The notes under the pieces: generated by a model
Database searches by the model: none
The model's input: the letters and a program-made list of their open reading frames with translations, nothing else
What the model was told of the DNA's origin: nothing
NCBI RefSeq assembly: GCF_003597395.2
Contig: NC_133790.1
Coordinates: 25,371,955 to 25,435,954, forward strand
Direction: 5' to 3'
Source of the DNA: Chelonoidis abingdonii
Lineage: Eukaryota; Chordata; Testudines; Testudinidae
DNA length: 64,000 nucleotides
Shown: piece after piece, positions 11,041 to 23,387 of the stretch
How positions within the stretch are numbered: the first letter of the stretch is position 1
Layout: each line of letters begins with the position of its first letter
Made by a program: the position numbers and the translations under genes

Positions 11041-12180
11041 ATTATACCTAGCTCTTGTATAGCTTTATAAGTAGAAAGTGCAACATTCTGATAAGGGAGC
11101 GTATAACTGCATGGGTAGCCAAAACTACTCTGCAAATAAGCAGTCCTGATCCAAACCCAGCATGAAAAATGAAGCTTCCAACTGTGTAGACTGCCACTCT
11201 GTATGGATGTTGGAGAATTACATGCTATCTCAAATGTATTAATGTGTCCAAATCACACTTTCAGGGCCCCTTTGTAGTAATTTACAGGGCTCTGTCATCC
11301 CAGCAAGCAAACTCCTTCATACTTGGATGGACAGTTCATTGTTTACATAATATATAAACTTGAAATCACAGTATCTTTTAAAAAAAAATCCATGGCAGTT
11401 ATGAGTAATCAACTTCAACGTACCTCTTATTTTCTCCGCCTCCTCTTTACTTTGATCAATCTTTGTTGAGATCAGCTGCCAGGGAGACAGGCTGAGGCTA
11501 ACACCAATGTAACACTGTTGATCAGCCAACAGAGGTTACTGTAAGACTTAAGTAGCAGTTGATATTCTCCCATTTAAGATGAAGTCTGACACATGTCCCT
11601 TGGAGCTATTGAGACAAAACTTCACTTGTCAAAAAACAGGAACACTTTCTGAGTGCAGGGGACAAAGGTGATCAATGTTCCTCAAGGAAATGTGCAATTT
11701 CTCCTGTATTGCCAACTCTTGTTCTTCAACAGTAGTGTAGTCAACAGGCAAACAAACCCAAAAAAGTTAAGGCTGCTTGCGTTTTTAATATTTCACCCAC
11801 ATGCTTAGATGTTGTCATACATAGGGAGTTAGCTAGGGAAGTCACTGGTTTGAGGCAGCTTAATTCACAACCACTGTCATAAAGAAAAGTACCTGACCCT
11901 GGCAGAAACAAGAATATCGCACTACATAGCAAACTGCCAACTGCTCAGTAATGACAAATGGATCCCTGCGATCAAGCCCCAGACAGACAATGAGTAACCT
12001 TGAGGCGATCTTACTTATTTCTGACAGATGACTGCCAGTAGAACCGTCTCTCAGGGCTTGTCATGCCCACAAAGTCTCCTTGACTTGACCTGTGTGCACA
12101 CTGCAACGTGGAGGCAGCAGTGAGGCAGCTGGTACATGCCAGTGAGATGCACCAGCAAGAGTCCCGCCCCCAGCTCCTGT
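11041..12180. other. Intergenic, no recognised feature
   Basis: Mostly unique-looking sequence with only short chance ORFs. No splice-site-bounded coding exon was found. Confidence 0.5.
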
Positions 12181-12586
12181 TCTGACCAATGATGGTCAAG
12201 TGTTGGTGGCAGCCTTCCCGCCTTTGCTCTTTCCCCCACTCTGTCACTGGGGGTGGGCTACTGAGACCTGCTCCCCCTCTCCAGGAGCCTCATGGAGAAG
12301 GGGCAGCCAGCCTCAGAGAGCGGGAACGCCACTGAGAAAACTCTCTCCTGCCCTAGTGCAAAGACAAAGGCGGGGGAGGGGACAACCACTCAGCTGCCCT
12401 TTCCACACAACCAGGTGGGGCAGCAAGGGAGAGTGGAGACGTACTCAGTGCTCCCCAGCCCTGGACCCAGGCAGCTCCAGGAGAAGGGTGACACTCTGGT
12501 ATCTGAGAAAAGCAGCTGCTAGGAGAGGACGAGAGAGCAGAGCCCCCCTCAGCCACCACCTGCCTCAGGAGAGTTGGTGAGTTCTG
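12181..12586 (+). other. GC-richer segment, possible untranslated exon or promoter
   Basis: It stands out from its AT-rich surroundings. It has 'cccgcccccagctc' and a CCAAT motif just before it (12167-12190), an open frame of 126 codons (12200-12580) without family resemblance, and a consensus-like donor 'gttg|gtgagt' near 12574-12583. The encoded sequence looks compositionally biased rather than domain-like. It could be a lncRNA exon or just a GC-rich repeat remnant. Confidence 0.2.
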
Positions 12587-12689
12587 AGCGTTCGAGTCCC
12601 CTCTACTCGCTTGTGCATCTGTTTACTCAGGGCTCAGACTGGCAAAAGGAGACGTCAGAGATGCGGCCTCTTCTGTGTCATGGTTGCCC

Positions 12690-12905
12690 AAGGCCTTGTC
12701 TAGTTTAGTTAAACTGGTGCAAACCCCGGCAGAGGGGCCAGTTTAAACCTGCTCCTAATGGAGTTTAAGCTAAACCCCAATAAGCTCTGTTTTAACTGAA
12801 ACAAGCGGGCACACAGAGGGCCTTGTGCAGCTGTGTAATTAAAGTGGTTTAAAATCACACCTTTAAAGAGGTGCAACTCTGAGCCTAGGCAAGCCCTGTT
12901 AGGTC
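12690..12905. mobile_element. Degenerate palindromic MITE
   Basis: It starts 'aaggccttgtctagtttagt' and ends 'gagcctaggcaagccctgtt', giving imperfect inverted ends of the GGCCTTGTCTA type. The interior is rich in 'gtttaaac'-like motifs. Non-coding. Confidence 0.5.
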
Positions 12906-15846
12906 CTCTCCTCCTCCAGAATGCTGGAGTGCTGTGCCTCTGCGCCTACTCTTTCCATTCCTTCACTTCCTTCAGTGTCTTACACTCACCATTTCCATTG
13001 TGTCCTTTCCGTTCTCTAGCTTCTCTGCCTTTCCTTCAGGCCCATTACCACTCCCCACCCCAACTATCAGGTATTTCCTCTACTGTTAGAGGATTGAAGC
13101 AGGAGAGGGTGCTCTGACTGCACGAGGGGAGCTCTGCTCTTCCAGGACAGGGGAAGGATGGAGGGCTTTCTTCTGCTTTTGAGATGGGGAGCTGGGCTGC
13201 ACCTTCTTTCTCTTTGCTTTAAGCTCCTCCCACCATTGCTCTTAGATCTGGTGTGTCAGGCAGTATACGCCAGCACTAAAAGCACAGTGCTTTTGAACTG
13301 GCTTCCTCCACTCACCTATGTTTTGAGGATGGGATGCAAAAGCATCATGTTGTTGTATTGACAGAACGTGCCAGCACCCAGACAGTCTACAGTATTTTCA
13401 GGCAAGCAGCAGCTCAGCTGCCAGTGCTTTGAGGTAGAATGGGATGCAGAATGTGGATCTTAGTGTTTGTACTTCTGTAGACCCTGGGAGCCCCTCAGCC
13501 CTGTACAGGCATACAACAAAAAGATGGACCCTGCCCCAAAGGGTTGATACTTTTTTTTTTCCAGGGGCAACAGGTGCTATCCTTTCTGCATCTTACTGAG
13601 GACCTCTAGATAGCTAAAGAAAGAGAAGTGGTACTGGTTATGAGATACTAGCTCAATGCCAACATGGTTTATTGTAAGACGTTTGTTTGCAAAGAGAAGA
13701 CGACATGGGAGAGGGGCAAAGCACAGTGTGGGCTCAGTAGCTCCTCTCGACACTTGACTATTTCAGTATTTTTTTCAATGGCGAAGGACTCAGTATGAGA
13801 CACGAACTAAGTCCTTGCAAATGATCAGTTGAAAAGATCTTTTGGTATTAGAGCTTTACAAACAATTAACTGATTCTGTAGGGCTAATAGGAATAAATTA
13901 AATTGTCACTCAGTAAGAAGATAGCTGGAACACACACCAAGAGCAGATCTGTTAAATAAGCTGTCACTTACACAGAGTCACTTTTCTGACCCTAATAATA
14001 GGTCTTTGGGTCCTACAAGTCAAAAAAATGACCTGATGGGTCAAATTTGTTTAAGGGCAAATCCCGACAACAGGATTTAGGCCAAATTCCTTTGAAAGTT
14101 AATGAGTGTTTTGGTTGGGGGAGGGGGTGAAGGCTTTAGACTGAATTGGGATTCACCCTGGCATCATTTTCAGCTTGATCTCATTTCAAACAGCTGGGAG
14201 ATTCTTTCCTGAAAACTAAGGTTTGTGCTAGAAACTCTGCAAGGGACTAGGCCATTAAAACAAACTAAGCTATTTGTGAAGACAAGAGGAAATGTTTTTG
14301 ATGTCAGCCCTGCCACATCAAGGTTAGAGGGGGAAGGTGACTGGCTGGTAGTCACTTAATCAGACGGAGATGCTGATTTTCAGGTAACCCAGTCAGGGTG
14401 AGGTTTGCATGCTCTGTTGCTTTTAACAGCCACATAATGAATATGCTTTCCAAAATTCTTGTTTCTTGTGGCGGGAGTGGCAGTGGCAGCAGCACGTGAT
14501 CTGTGTCACTGTCAAAAAGAAAGTGAGATGTAGTTAATACAGAGCTGCACAACAAAGAAATATTGATCAGTTCTCCCCATGCTATGCTTGAGTATCTGCA
14601 GTGACAATGGATAGTGCAGCAAATAGGGATGGCAGAACAAAAAACATTGTGTTCCAAGGTCAAGGACATGATGGGGCAGGACATGTAGCTCCGGTGCTGA
14701 GCAGCACCAGTGTGGAAACAATTCAACTCCCACTCTCAAGCATTCCCCCCAGGACACTAAATCCAAGTGAACTGACAGACACCTTGTTCATGTCATGAAT
14801 GTGTCTCAGATGTAGCAGCGATAGTGTTAAAATCAGAGGCTCATTAAAGACAAGCTAGAGCAGATTGGCTTCTCCAAAGAGTCCTCACATCTGGTGACTC
14901 CAGACACTAAAACAAAATCAAGTAGTTTATGCTTTGGTGAGTCCAGGTCAGGTATATTTTGTGTAAGACATTAAGCAGTTTTAGGAGTTACCAGAGCACT
15001 TCAAAGGGAGTTGTGCTGTGTCACACTGCACTGTCTACAGTGGTTATATTTTGGCTTGAATGGACTATTACATATTTTGACAGGATGTTTCATTCTAAGA
15101 TATGTGGTTTCTTTATGGAATTTTTAAATTATCTTTTTTAAAAGAAAAACAAAACAAAAAAACCTTAGATGCTAGTTGTTACATAATCAAAATGAAATGA
15201 CTGCTAAAGTTAACTTCAACTTGACTGTAAATTTAAGAAACACAAGTTGAGTCAAAGGCATCCAGAATCTTGGATTCTTTGGTTGGAATTTTTATGATCT
15301 ACATAAATTTAAAAATTATGCTTCTAAGTTCATATTTAGCTATTTAAATAAGTGCCCTCATTTATTTTCCCTCAGCAGTTCCCATTACATTCAATGGGTG
15401 CTCAGCACTTCTGAAAAATGAGGACATATTTATTTAGGAGCCTAACTTTAGGGTTTGATTTTATGGCTGTGATTTTTAACAATAAAGTAGCCTACAGTCA
15501 TCACATGAGATCATAGCTGTTAGTTAATAAAAATCTTGGACAAAGGGCCCCCTAAGCTGTCTGCAAGTGCAACACATCTAACTGTTCATTCCAGTCAATT
15601 TCACATAACAATGGATGCATTATTTTTGGTTTTATGCTGTAGGGAAGAAGTCGTATGCTAATGGATCTGCTAACTTCCCTCAAATCTTTCCCACCCTAGT
15701 TGATGGAAAGTTCTTTCCATCTAGTTCTAGATGCAAAACTCTATTATGTAAAGTAACAGAGCTGCAGTGGTAATGTGGTTCCCTCCTACTTCCCACCCCA
15801 TTGTTGTCCCCCCTGCGCCTACAACTCTCTCTCTACTGTTAGCTTT
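12906..15846. other. Intergenic, little recognisable
   Basis: No gene. A palindrome-like MITE fragment lies at about 15355-15470 ('tgccctcatttattttccct' against 'aatgaggacatatttattt'). The remainder has only short chance ORFs. Confidence 0.5.
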
Positions 15847-16105
15847 GGCCTGTTCTACACTTAAACCATAATTGACCTAGCTGTGTTGCTCAGGGCTATG
15901 AAGAATTTTGCACCGAGTTCTGTAGTTAAGTTGAACTGACCTTCACTGTAGACAGGACTGAGTACAGTGGAATTTAAGGAGTCTTCTGTTGACCTAGTTA
16001 TCACCTCACGGGGAGATGGATTAACTACATTGAAGGAAAAAACACCTTTTGTTGACATAGCATGGATGTTTCCTGTGGCAGCGCAGCTACAGCGTAGACA
16101 TAGCC
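15847..16105. mobile_element. MITE with GGCCTGTTCTACACTT ends, 259 bp
   Basis: The 5' end GGCCTGTTCTACACTTAA pairs imperfectly with the 3' end, whose reverse complement is GGCTATGTCTACGCTGTA. It is flanked on both sides by TTT (15844-15846 and 16106-16108), possibly a degraded 3-bp Harbinger TSD. The interior is related to 7.8-8.4 kb. Confidence 0.6.
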
Positions 16106-16640
16106 TTTGTCACAACATCCCTTTGTAATTCCTCATTATCTTCCCTGAATTATCTTTAAAGGTCCAATCTTGTAAACTCTCTATTTCTAGTGACTTTAGT
16201 GGGAGTTGAGACTGCTGAGTATTCTTGCTGACTGCATCCTATCCTATGACTAGTGTCATTGTCCTTCATAGCTATGCTAATGCAGTACTTTACTGTCCCT
16301 TATAATCCTTTATTATTGCACACTGAAGCATGATCTTCAACCTCACTCCATCATTTTGCCACTGACACCTGTTTTGCCATCCTCGATGTAATCTATCAGT
16401 GTTGTCAGTGTCATCATCCTGAACAGTATTTATTGCAACATACTTTCGTCTCATTGCTATGATTATGTGAGCTTCAGTGATTGTACTACATCTATCACCT
16501 CATTACTGAAATAAAGTTAATGTTAATGGGAGTCATGCGGCTAACCTCCTGCTCACCGTGCTGGAAATTTATTCTCATGATGAAAAGGAGATGCATATGG
16601 ATTCATTTAAAATTGAGCCAGCCATTCAGTTAATCCAGAG
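16106..16640. other. Intergenic, nothing recognised
   Basis: AT-rich, unique-looking sequence with no ORF of note. Confidence 0.5.
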
Positions 16641-17640
16641 TTAAATCATCTTTTATATGTATAGAGTGCTTGTCATGCAGAAGGCCTCAAAGCACTTTAT
16701 AAACTTTACAACATGAAGGAGGAAGTTGCTGGTAAAACAATGCAGAAAATCTGAGTTTTAGTTTCTGTTCTACCCCGGGTCGGCTCTAGGTTTTTTGCCA
16801 CTCCAAGCAAAAAAAATGTTGGCTGCCCCCCACCCCAGCCCTGGGCTCTTGCCCCCTGCACCAGTGCCCTCCCCCACCCACACCCCCTGTCGCCTCAGCC
16901 CTGAACTTGCTGCCCCAGCCCTGGACTCCCCACCCCACCCGCTGCACCCCCTGCCGCCCCAGCCCTGGGCTTTCCCTCCTAACCTCCCCTGCCCACACCT
17001 CCTGCTGCCCCACTGCTGGGCTCTCCCTCCCACCCACTCCCCCTGCTGCCCCAGCGCTGGGATTCCCCCCACCAGTGCTGACTTCGCCTACTCCCCCCTC
17101 ACCTCCAGCCAGTCCAGCACTGGCAGGGTCGGGATAAGCAGCGGGGCTCCCGGGCCGCGCCTCAGCCCAGGGTCTCTCCAGCCAAGGCTCCCGCCTCCAG
17201 GACCGTCTGGGACCCAGGAGGGCAGAGCCAGGGGACTGCCCCAGCAGGGGCTGAGGAGCTGAGGCAGAGTAGCCCCAGAGGGAGCGGAGCCCCGGAGAGC
17301 AGGATGTGGGCCCCGCACGGCAGCGCCCTGCCCTCTATGGCCTCGCTGCTGCCACTGCTTCTGGCCGCCCTGCCACAGTCCCTGGGCGGCTCGGGCCACT
17401 TTGCCCAGCCCTGGTTGCGGCGCTGAGGGACAGCAGCTCTGCAGCACCTGCAGGCAACTCCATGTGCCCCATAAGACGGCCCCCAGCTCTAGTGTCACCC
17501 ACTCGGAGCCTGCCCAGCCCAGCCACAAGGTGCAGGTGCTGCTCCCCCGCTGCGCAAACCGCAGGCTTCCTCTGTGACCCATATTTCTGCATGGCTATAG
17601 CATTTTCATTTGTGAAATGAGGATCATAATTCCTACTTTC
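16641..17640 (+). mobile_element. MIR-like SINE remnants interrupted by a GC-rich hAT copy
   Basis: MIR-like pieces lie on both sides: 'caaagcactttataaacttt' near 16690 and 'catttgtgaaatgaggatca' near 17608. Between them, about 16774 to 17562, is a second copy of the GC-rich element at 24012-24954. It shares the start 'GGGTCGGCTCTAGGTTTTTT', a tandem 'cccagccctgggct' array at 16840-17075, and the 3' part through 'ctgcgcaaaccgcag'. This copy stops before the 3' terminal inverted repeat, so it is 3' truncated. The long ORFs here follow from the GC-rich array and are not genes. Confidence 0.75.
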
Positions 17641-18478
17641 CCCAGAGGAGGATCAATTTATTGTCTATAGACCATTGTGTGATCCTTGGACTGGGGAGAT
17701 GAAAGAAATTCAAGTTATTGCTACTCCAAACCATTTTGTCTATTGATAAAAAGCAATCACCTCTGAGGAAACGTGGCAATTACTTGAATAGCACACAACA
17801 AACAAGTTAGGACAGAAACAGAAAATATTGTCTTCAGCTGAAATGGAAGGTTGAAGTTACATCAGCAAAATATAATAACCTAATTCACAAGATGGCCAGA
17901 ACAATGGGTTATACACATCTCCTGTGAAGAGAATTGTGAAATCTTTAGTGATCTTAAACAACCAGGAACAACCTTGGCTTTCTTATAGCTGGGATCTCCT
18001 TCCCACTGATTACTGTGCAGGGGGATAGGTTCTTTCTTACTTAGTTTGTGAATCGGTTGCACCAGCAACCATCTTTTCAGTATGTGCATGTACAGTACCT
18101 AGCACGCTGTCATCCCGATAATGAATGAGGCCTCTAGGCATTGGGGCAACACCAGTTAATAATACAAATACCTCCCACTGAATGTTTTCCTTCACTGTCT
18201 CCCATTGACCTAGAGACCAAGCCTGACCCTGTCTTAGCTTCTGACATCTGCCATGGTCACATACTGCATTAGAAAAGCTGCGCAAACTTACAATGTATTC
18301 TTAACTTCAAGTTCACTTGCTAACTCTTCAATCAATGTAATTATGGAATAATCCATTATTCCTTTTTTCCCCTTTTATGTATACAAGAGATATCTCTTTT
18401 AAAAAGGGGGAGAGGAGGGTTGGGCCTGTCCAGCAGGCTTAATTCTCCAACTGGCTAAATAGCTCACATTGCTTTAAA
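17641..18478. other. Intergenic, nothing recognised
   Basis: No repeat or gene identified. Only short chance ORFs are present. Confidence 0.5.
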
Positions 18479-18619
18479 ATGTTTACTAAAAGCTTACTAA
18501 ATGTTTACTAAATGTTTACTAAAAAACTAAGAGAAACTAAATGTTTCTCTAAATGTTTACTAAAAAACTAAGAGAAACTAAATGTTTACTAAATGTTTAC
18601 TAAAAAACTAAGAGAAACA
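18479..18619 (+). repeat. AT-rich minisatellite (ATGTTTACTAA units)
   Basis: Direct repeats of 'atgtttactaa' alternate with three copies of 'actaaaaaactaagagaaac'. This gives a higher-order repeat about 30-50 bp long over some 140 bp. Confidence 0.9.
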
Positions 18620-18920
18620 AAAAAATCAAAGAATTACCAAGGCAAAGATGCATCCTAAGATCATCTTGAAGTACTGCTAGAAGTAGTAATGCTTCGTACT
18701 TATTACACCTTTGATCCAAGGATCGCAAAGTATTTTCAAAAGCAAGTAAATATCTCCATTGTACAGATACAGGAATTTCACCTGGTTTCATAAAGAACAG
18801 GTCATGGCTCCATTACCAGAAAGAGTTTTCTAGCTGACAGATTGCTTAAACTGGTACCTTAGACTATTGAAATCCTTTACAAAATAGAGGTTGGATAGAG
18901 GCAAAGCTTCCTTGAGCCCT

Positions 18921-19155
18921 GTCATAGAAATGTAGACCTCAACAGGTCAGCTAGTTGAGTCCCCTGCATTGAGGCAAGACTAAGTATTATCTAGCCCATG
19001 CTTGACAGGTGTTTGTCTAACAAACCTGTTTTTAAAACCAAGAGTGATGGAGATTCCACAACCTCCGTAGGTAATTTGTTCCAGTGCTTAACAACCCTAC
19101 AGGTAGGAAATTTTTTCCTAATGTCCACCCTAAATCTCCCATGCTCTCTCATGCT
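18921..19155 (-). mobile_element. CR1 LINE 3' fragment (old copy)
   Basis: It starts 'gtcatagaaatgtagacctc' and continues with 'ggagattccacaacctccgt', 'ttccagtgcttaacaaccct' and 'ttttttcctaatgtccaccc'. These are conserved CR1 3' segments in antisense, more diverged than the 45.3-kb copy. Confidence 0.85.
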
Positions 19156-19189
19156 GTGTATCTTTTCTCTTTAATAGCTACTGAGAATT

Positions 19190-19370
19190 TCAAAGCATGA
19201 TGCAAAAGTTGTTAAGTAACATTAACTCCTCTTTTGCAGATGGAGAAACAAATACAGAGTTGAGCTAACTTACTCAAGGAGTCAGCAGCAGAGCTGGGAA
19301 TAGAAGCCAGAACTCCTGGTTCCCAGACTACTGTACTGACCATTGGACCATTCTCCTGCTCTGACATACA
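19190..19370 (-). repeat. MIR-type SINE (antisense)
   Basis: It reads 'ttgcagatggagaaacaaat', 'gctgggaatagaagccagaactcctggttc' and 'ctgtactgaccattggacca', the antisense order of the MIR core and head. Confidence 0.7.
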
Positions 19371-20302
19371 CTCTGCCTTTCAAAAATTCCCACTCTTTTG
19401 TCTGAAGACAGCAGGCACAGTGATTCCTTCATATAGTGTCTATAATTTATAAAGCACTTTGGGATATTTCAGGATGAAAAGTGGTTTATAAACATAGGTT
19501 ATCATATGATTAAACTAAAGAATTTTAAAAAAAATAGCTGTTGGTGCATATTAAAACATTTTCTGTATGGGCAAAGCAGAGTTTTTGATCTTCCACTGGC
19601 AATCCTTCAGGTCTTCCCGAACTGCTCTGAAAATAACCCGCATCAGCAGCATGTATTAACATCCCCATACTTTTTTGTAAAGTGTACAACTCCCCAGTCC
19701 CACCTGCTTCCTGGCTTAGCTGTTCCTCTTCTTGGTGCCCAGCAAATGCCGATGTCTTGTTGAGTTAGCTGTGCTATAAATCACAGTGTCACCACTTAGC
19801 TGGTAGAAGTGATTTAATTAATGTGTTGTGCCATCCCCAGAGTCTCTCCCCACCTGACTGCTAATCAACCTTCATCAGCAGTAGGAAAACGCAGCCCTTC
19901 TTCTTAGAACCACACAGGAGAAGCTGAAGGAAAGACTGTTAATTGCAGCTGTAAAGATGAGCCTATTGCTTATCTCTAAACTATAGTCTGCTTCTTCAAT
20001 TCTGTTGTCCTAGTCTCTGACAAACTAGAGAAAAGACCAAGTGCATTAATGTTATCTAGTGTCATGTTGGAAATCATTTCTGTCCTGGAAGCATGTAGCT
20101 GCTGAAACTCTTAACAGGATCCTGTTATGTACATAAGTATTTGAGCCACTTTTACAGCCTGCATACCAGATGGGATGAAATAATCAGTTTACCATATAAA
20201 CCCTGCCCACACTCAGTGGTTACACTTCATGGTTCTACAGCACAGTATAATGATCACTACAAATCACTGAGCCAAACATGCCAAAGCCAGTAAGGAATTA
20301 TA
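19371..20302. other. Intergenic, nothing recognised
   Basis: A short possible MIR tail lies at about 19432-19500 ('tataaagcactttgggat'). Otherwise it is unique-looking. Confidence 0.5.
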
Positions 20303-20310
20303 GGGTAGAC

Positions 20311-20713
20311 CAGGGGCTCTCAACCTTTCCAGAGTACTATACCCCTTCACAGGCATCTGATTTGTCTTGTGTACCCCCAAGTCTCACCTCACTTTTAAAA
20401 ACTTACAAAATCAGATATAAAAATATAAAAGTGTCACAAGTACGCTATTACTGAAAAAAGCTGACTTTCTCATGTTTACCATATAATTATAAAATAAATC
20501 AGTTGGAATATAAATATTGTACTTCCATTTCAGGGTACAGTATACAGAGTAGTATGAGCAAATCATGGACTATGTCATTTTAGTTTGTACTGACTTCGCT
20601 AGTACTTTTTACGTAGCCTGTTGTAAACTAGGCAAATTTCTAGAGGAGCTGATGTAGCCCCTGGAAGACCTCTGAGTCCCCCCAGCAGTACGTGTTCCCC
20701 TCGCTGAGAACTA
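20311..20713. mobile_element. Non-autonomous hAT element, 403 bp
   Basis: The 5' end is CAGGGGCTCTCAACCTTTCC and the 3' end reverse-complements to TAGTTCTCAGCGAGGGGAAC. It is flanked by 8-bp direct repeats GGGTAGAC (20303-20310) and GTGTAGAC (20714-20721), 7 of 8 matching. The interior is AT-rich and non-coding. Confidence 0.8.
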
Positions 20714-20721
20714 GTGTAGAC

Positions 20722-21194
20722 CAGGTAATGCACTGGCTCCCTTGGAGTCTTTTCTTGCTACTAAGTAAACAATAGGTGATTTTCAAATTGGAATATATAT
20801 GTCACAACAATGATTTTATTGCCGAAGGGCCCCCTTGCCTAACAGAAAAGCTTGGTGTGCTGAAAAACAATGCAATAAAATAATGTAATTGGGGAGGGTT
20901 GAAAACATGATCTGTGTTTGGCATTCATGAGCCCATGTCTAATTATAATAATAAACAACCCTCTTAAACAACCAAGAGGGTCTGAAAAAAAGGGGAGAGG
21001 AGAGTTTATAAATAGCCAGCTGCACTCTAAAAAAAATAAAAAAATACTTTGCATGTTTGTGTCATTGAACAGGTTGAGAAGGAGATTAGGGGAGCAACCC
21101 ACAGGCCACAGAGCTCATTGCAGCTAAGCCTGGACTCCCTGCTGACTTCAGATACAATGATGGTCTCTCTCAAGGTGGGATGGTGCCATATGAT
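20722..21194. other. Intergenic, nothing recognised
   Basis: No gene or named repeat seen. Confidence 0.5.
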
Positions 21195-21370
21195 AGGCTG
21201 TGCGGTTCAGTAGTTAGGACAGGGACTCAAGAGGCTTGGCTTCTATTCTTGGCTCTGCCACAGATTACCTATATCACCTTTAGCAAGTCACTTCACTGCT
21301 CTGCACCACAGTTTTTTCAGTGATTAAAAATGGGAAGAGAAACAAGTGTAATGAAAGAAAGATCCTTGAG
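21195..21370 (+). repeat. MIR-type SINE
   Basis: It reads 'ggttcagtagttaggacagg', 'ttggctctgccacagattac' and 'tagcaagtcacttcactgct': MIR head and core in sense orientation. Confidence 0.7.
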
Positions 21371-21771
21371 AATCTCTTCTGCTGGGGTTCCCATGGCTCC
21401 ACTTGATGTTCTTATATAATTAATCCTAGTTAGACCAACCCTCCTGACACAAAACATATTTAACTTGGCAAGTAAATCCCTTTGCAGGCTAACCTAATGT
21501 CCCTTTGGCTATGGTCTTTACTAACATGCAGGAGACTTCGATTCAGTGCCGCTCTGGTGCATTCATCCCCCTGCAGGGTACATCTCAGTGCAGTAACTCC
21601 GCCAGTTGCATCAAAGGGAGTCTCGCTCAGTCCACCACCTAATAAAGGATGTGGAAAGGAGGAGAAGTAAGGGGAGGAAATTACAAAGAGTGCATCCGTG
21701 ATAATTAATGTTCACCCAGCCAAATTAGATAAAGAGAGGAAATTCACACCCATGGGCGAAGTGTTTTTCTA

Positions 21772-21935
21772 GCACGAGAGCGGGAGTCAGGACTCCTGGT
21801 TTCTATAGCTGACTCTACTAACAATTTGCTGTGCGCCTTATGTGAGGTAATTAATCTGTCTGTGCCTATGTTTCCCCCAGCTATAATATTTACCCACCAC
21901 AAAGGTGTATTATGAGAAGCAAGGGCAAACCCTAC
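21772..21935 (+). repeat. MIR-type SINE fragment
   Basis: It reads 'gggagtcaggactcctggtt', 'gtgaggtaattaatctgtctgtgc' and 'aaaggtgtattatgag'. This is a MIR core in sense orientation. Confidence 0.6.
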
Positions 21936-23113
21936 TCACCCTATTCGAGTAATCAATCCCAGTGGAGCCCAGGGGCCCTGATCATTCTCCTGTTAAAGTC
22001 AATGGGGTTGCTTTGGTCATCTAGCATTTGGCCAAGTGTCTTTGAGTTCCTCATGTGATTGACACTACATAAGTTCAGTGCATTAATGCTTTGGCCACTA
22101 TGCCTGCAGACTCAACAAGGCTCAGCATAGCTTACTCCAGGAAAGCTCTGCCCAGCCAGAAAGGGCTTTACACAGGGCAGATCAAAGCTCGCTGCAAGGT
22201 GTGTGAGATGTCCCTAATTCTGCAATTCCACCACTGTTCCTAGAGAGCCAGTATAAATGACCATGATCGGAAGACTCAGTGCCCTGCAGCCCTTCTAGCA
22301 CTGCCTAACAGGGCCATTACCATTCTGGCTAAGCAGCTGTTTCCATTGTAAATTCCTAATTTCAAGGGTTTATAATTTGGCCATGAAAGTCCTCTCCAGG
22401 CAGAGATTTGGCCAACAAGGCCTAGCCAGGGAACTATTTATTTGTTCATTTATTTATTTTTGAACACATTTTAAAGACATCTGTTGGGAAATATTTTGTA
22501 TTTTGTGTAGAAGGCAGGAAAAAATACAAATATGGTGTCTCAGGTTTCTTAGAGGCGTTTAAATAAATGTATTTATTAGAAGAATGAGATCTTGGTTTTT
22601 ATTTTATCAATCACATTTTATTGGATGAAAAAGGAAATATTATTATGCTCCCAATTAAAATAGTATGAAAACAGGTATGCATAAAAGAAGCAGCTCTTTC
22701 CCTGACACAGTGCTAATTTTCTGGGTTAATTTGTGTGTTTTGTTCCACTTGCCTCCCATGAACTAGAGGCAAAGTCAAATCCCCTTCCTGTTGCTTCTTA
22801 TCTTGATGGTCTTTTGTTTTGCACCGTAATGTCCCTTAGGAAACTTCCTCTCGGCATAGGAAAGGAGTTTGCTGTGAAAGCAACTCTTTACTCTGCTTTG
22901 CCTTTCAGCATCAGTCACTTCCGGAAGGAGAAACTGTCTAATTTCTGGAGCAATAAAGTGCCTGACCTCACCATAATTATCAAATGAACCAGTAGACAAA
23001 GAAATACTTGTTTAAACCTTTTCTGCCCTGCCTACCCTTTCCCCTGTTTTCTCAAGGGAACTGAAAGATTGGCACCAGGGCGGATTGCTAACAAGCCACA
23101 AAAATTCACCATG
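21936..23113. other. Intergenic; AT-rich stretch at 22430-22700
   Basis: No gene. Positions 22430-22700 are very AT-rich with several 'tatttattt' and 'aataaat' motifs and no repeat I can name. The ORFs at 22733-22999 overlap on both strands and have no family resemblance. Confidence 0.45.
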
Positions 23114-23217
23114 AGGCCAGATTTTGCTCTTAAAATGGTTCCAACTGGGAATCAGTCCAGTTACATCAGTGGAGTTACTGTAGATTTACACCAACGTAAC
23201 AGAGCATAATTTGACTC
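23114..23217. mobile_element. Short palindromic MITE
   Basis: The ends 'gaggccagattttgctctta' and 'agagcataatttgactc' are imperfect inverted complements, and the middle 'agttactgtagatttacacc' is typical of the amniote 'GGCCAGATTCTG' palindromic family also seen at 60638-60736. Confidence 0.7.
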
Positions 23218-23387
23218 CTGAGGTTTTTTTGGGAGGGATATTGAACACAACTTCTATGAATTTGTTCTGTCATGGAAAGTACAACCTAGGCCTTGTCTAG
23301 TCTTTAAACTATCTCTAGGATAGTTATTTAGGCAAAGTGAAATACCTTCAACTGTAGGGACTGTGGGAACCCCACATCAGAGTATCC

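Noticed and set aside
16770..17620. Overlapping ORFs of 100-164 codons as genes
   Set aside because: Same GC-rich repeat family; open frames occur in almost every frame, which is a base-composition effect.
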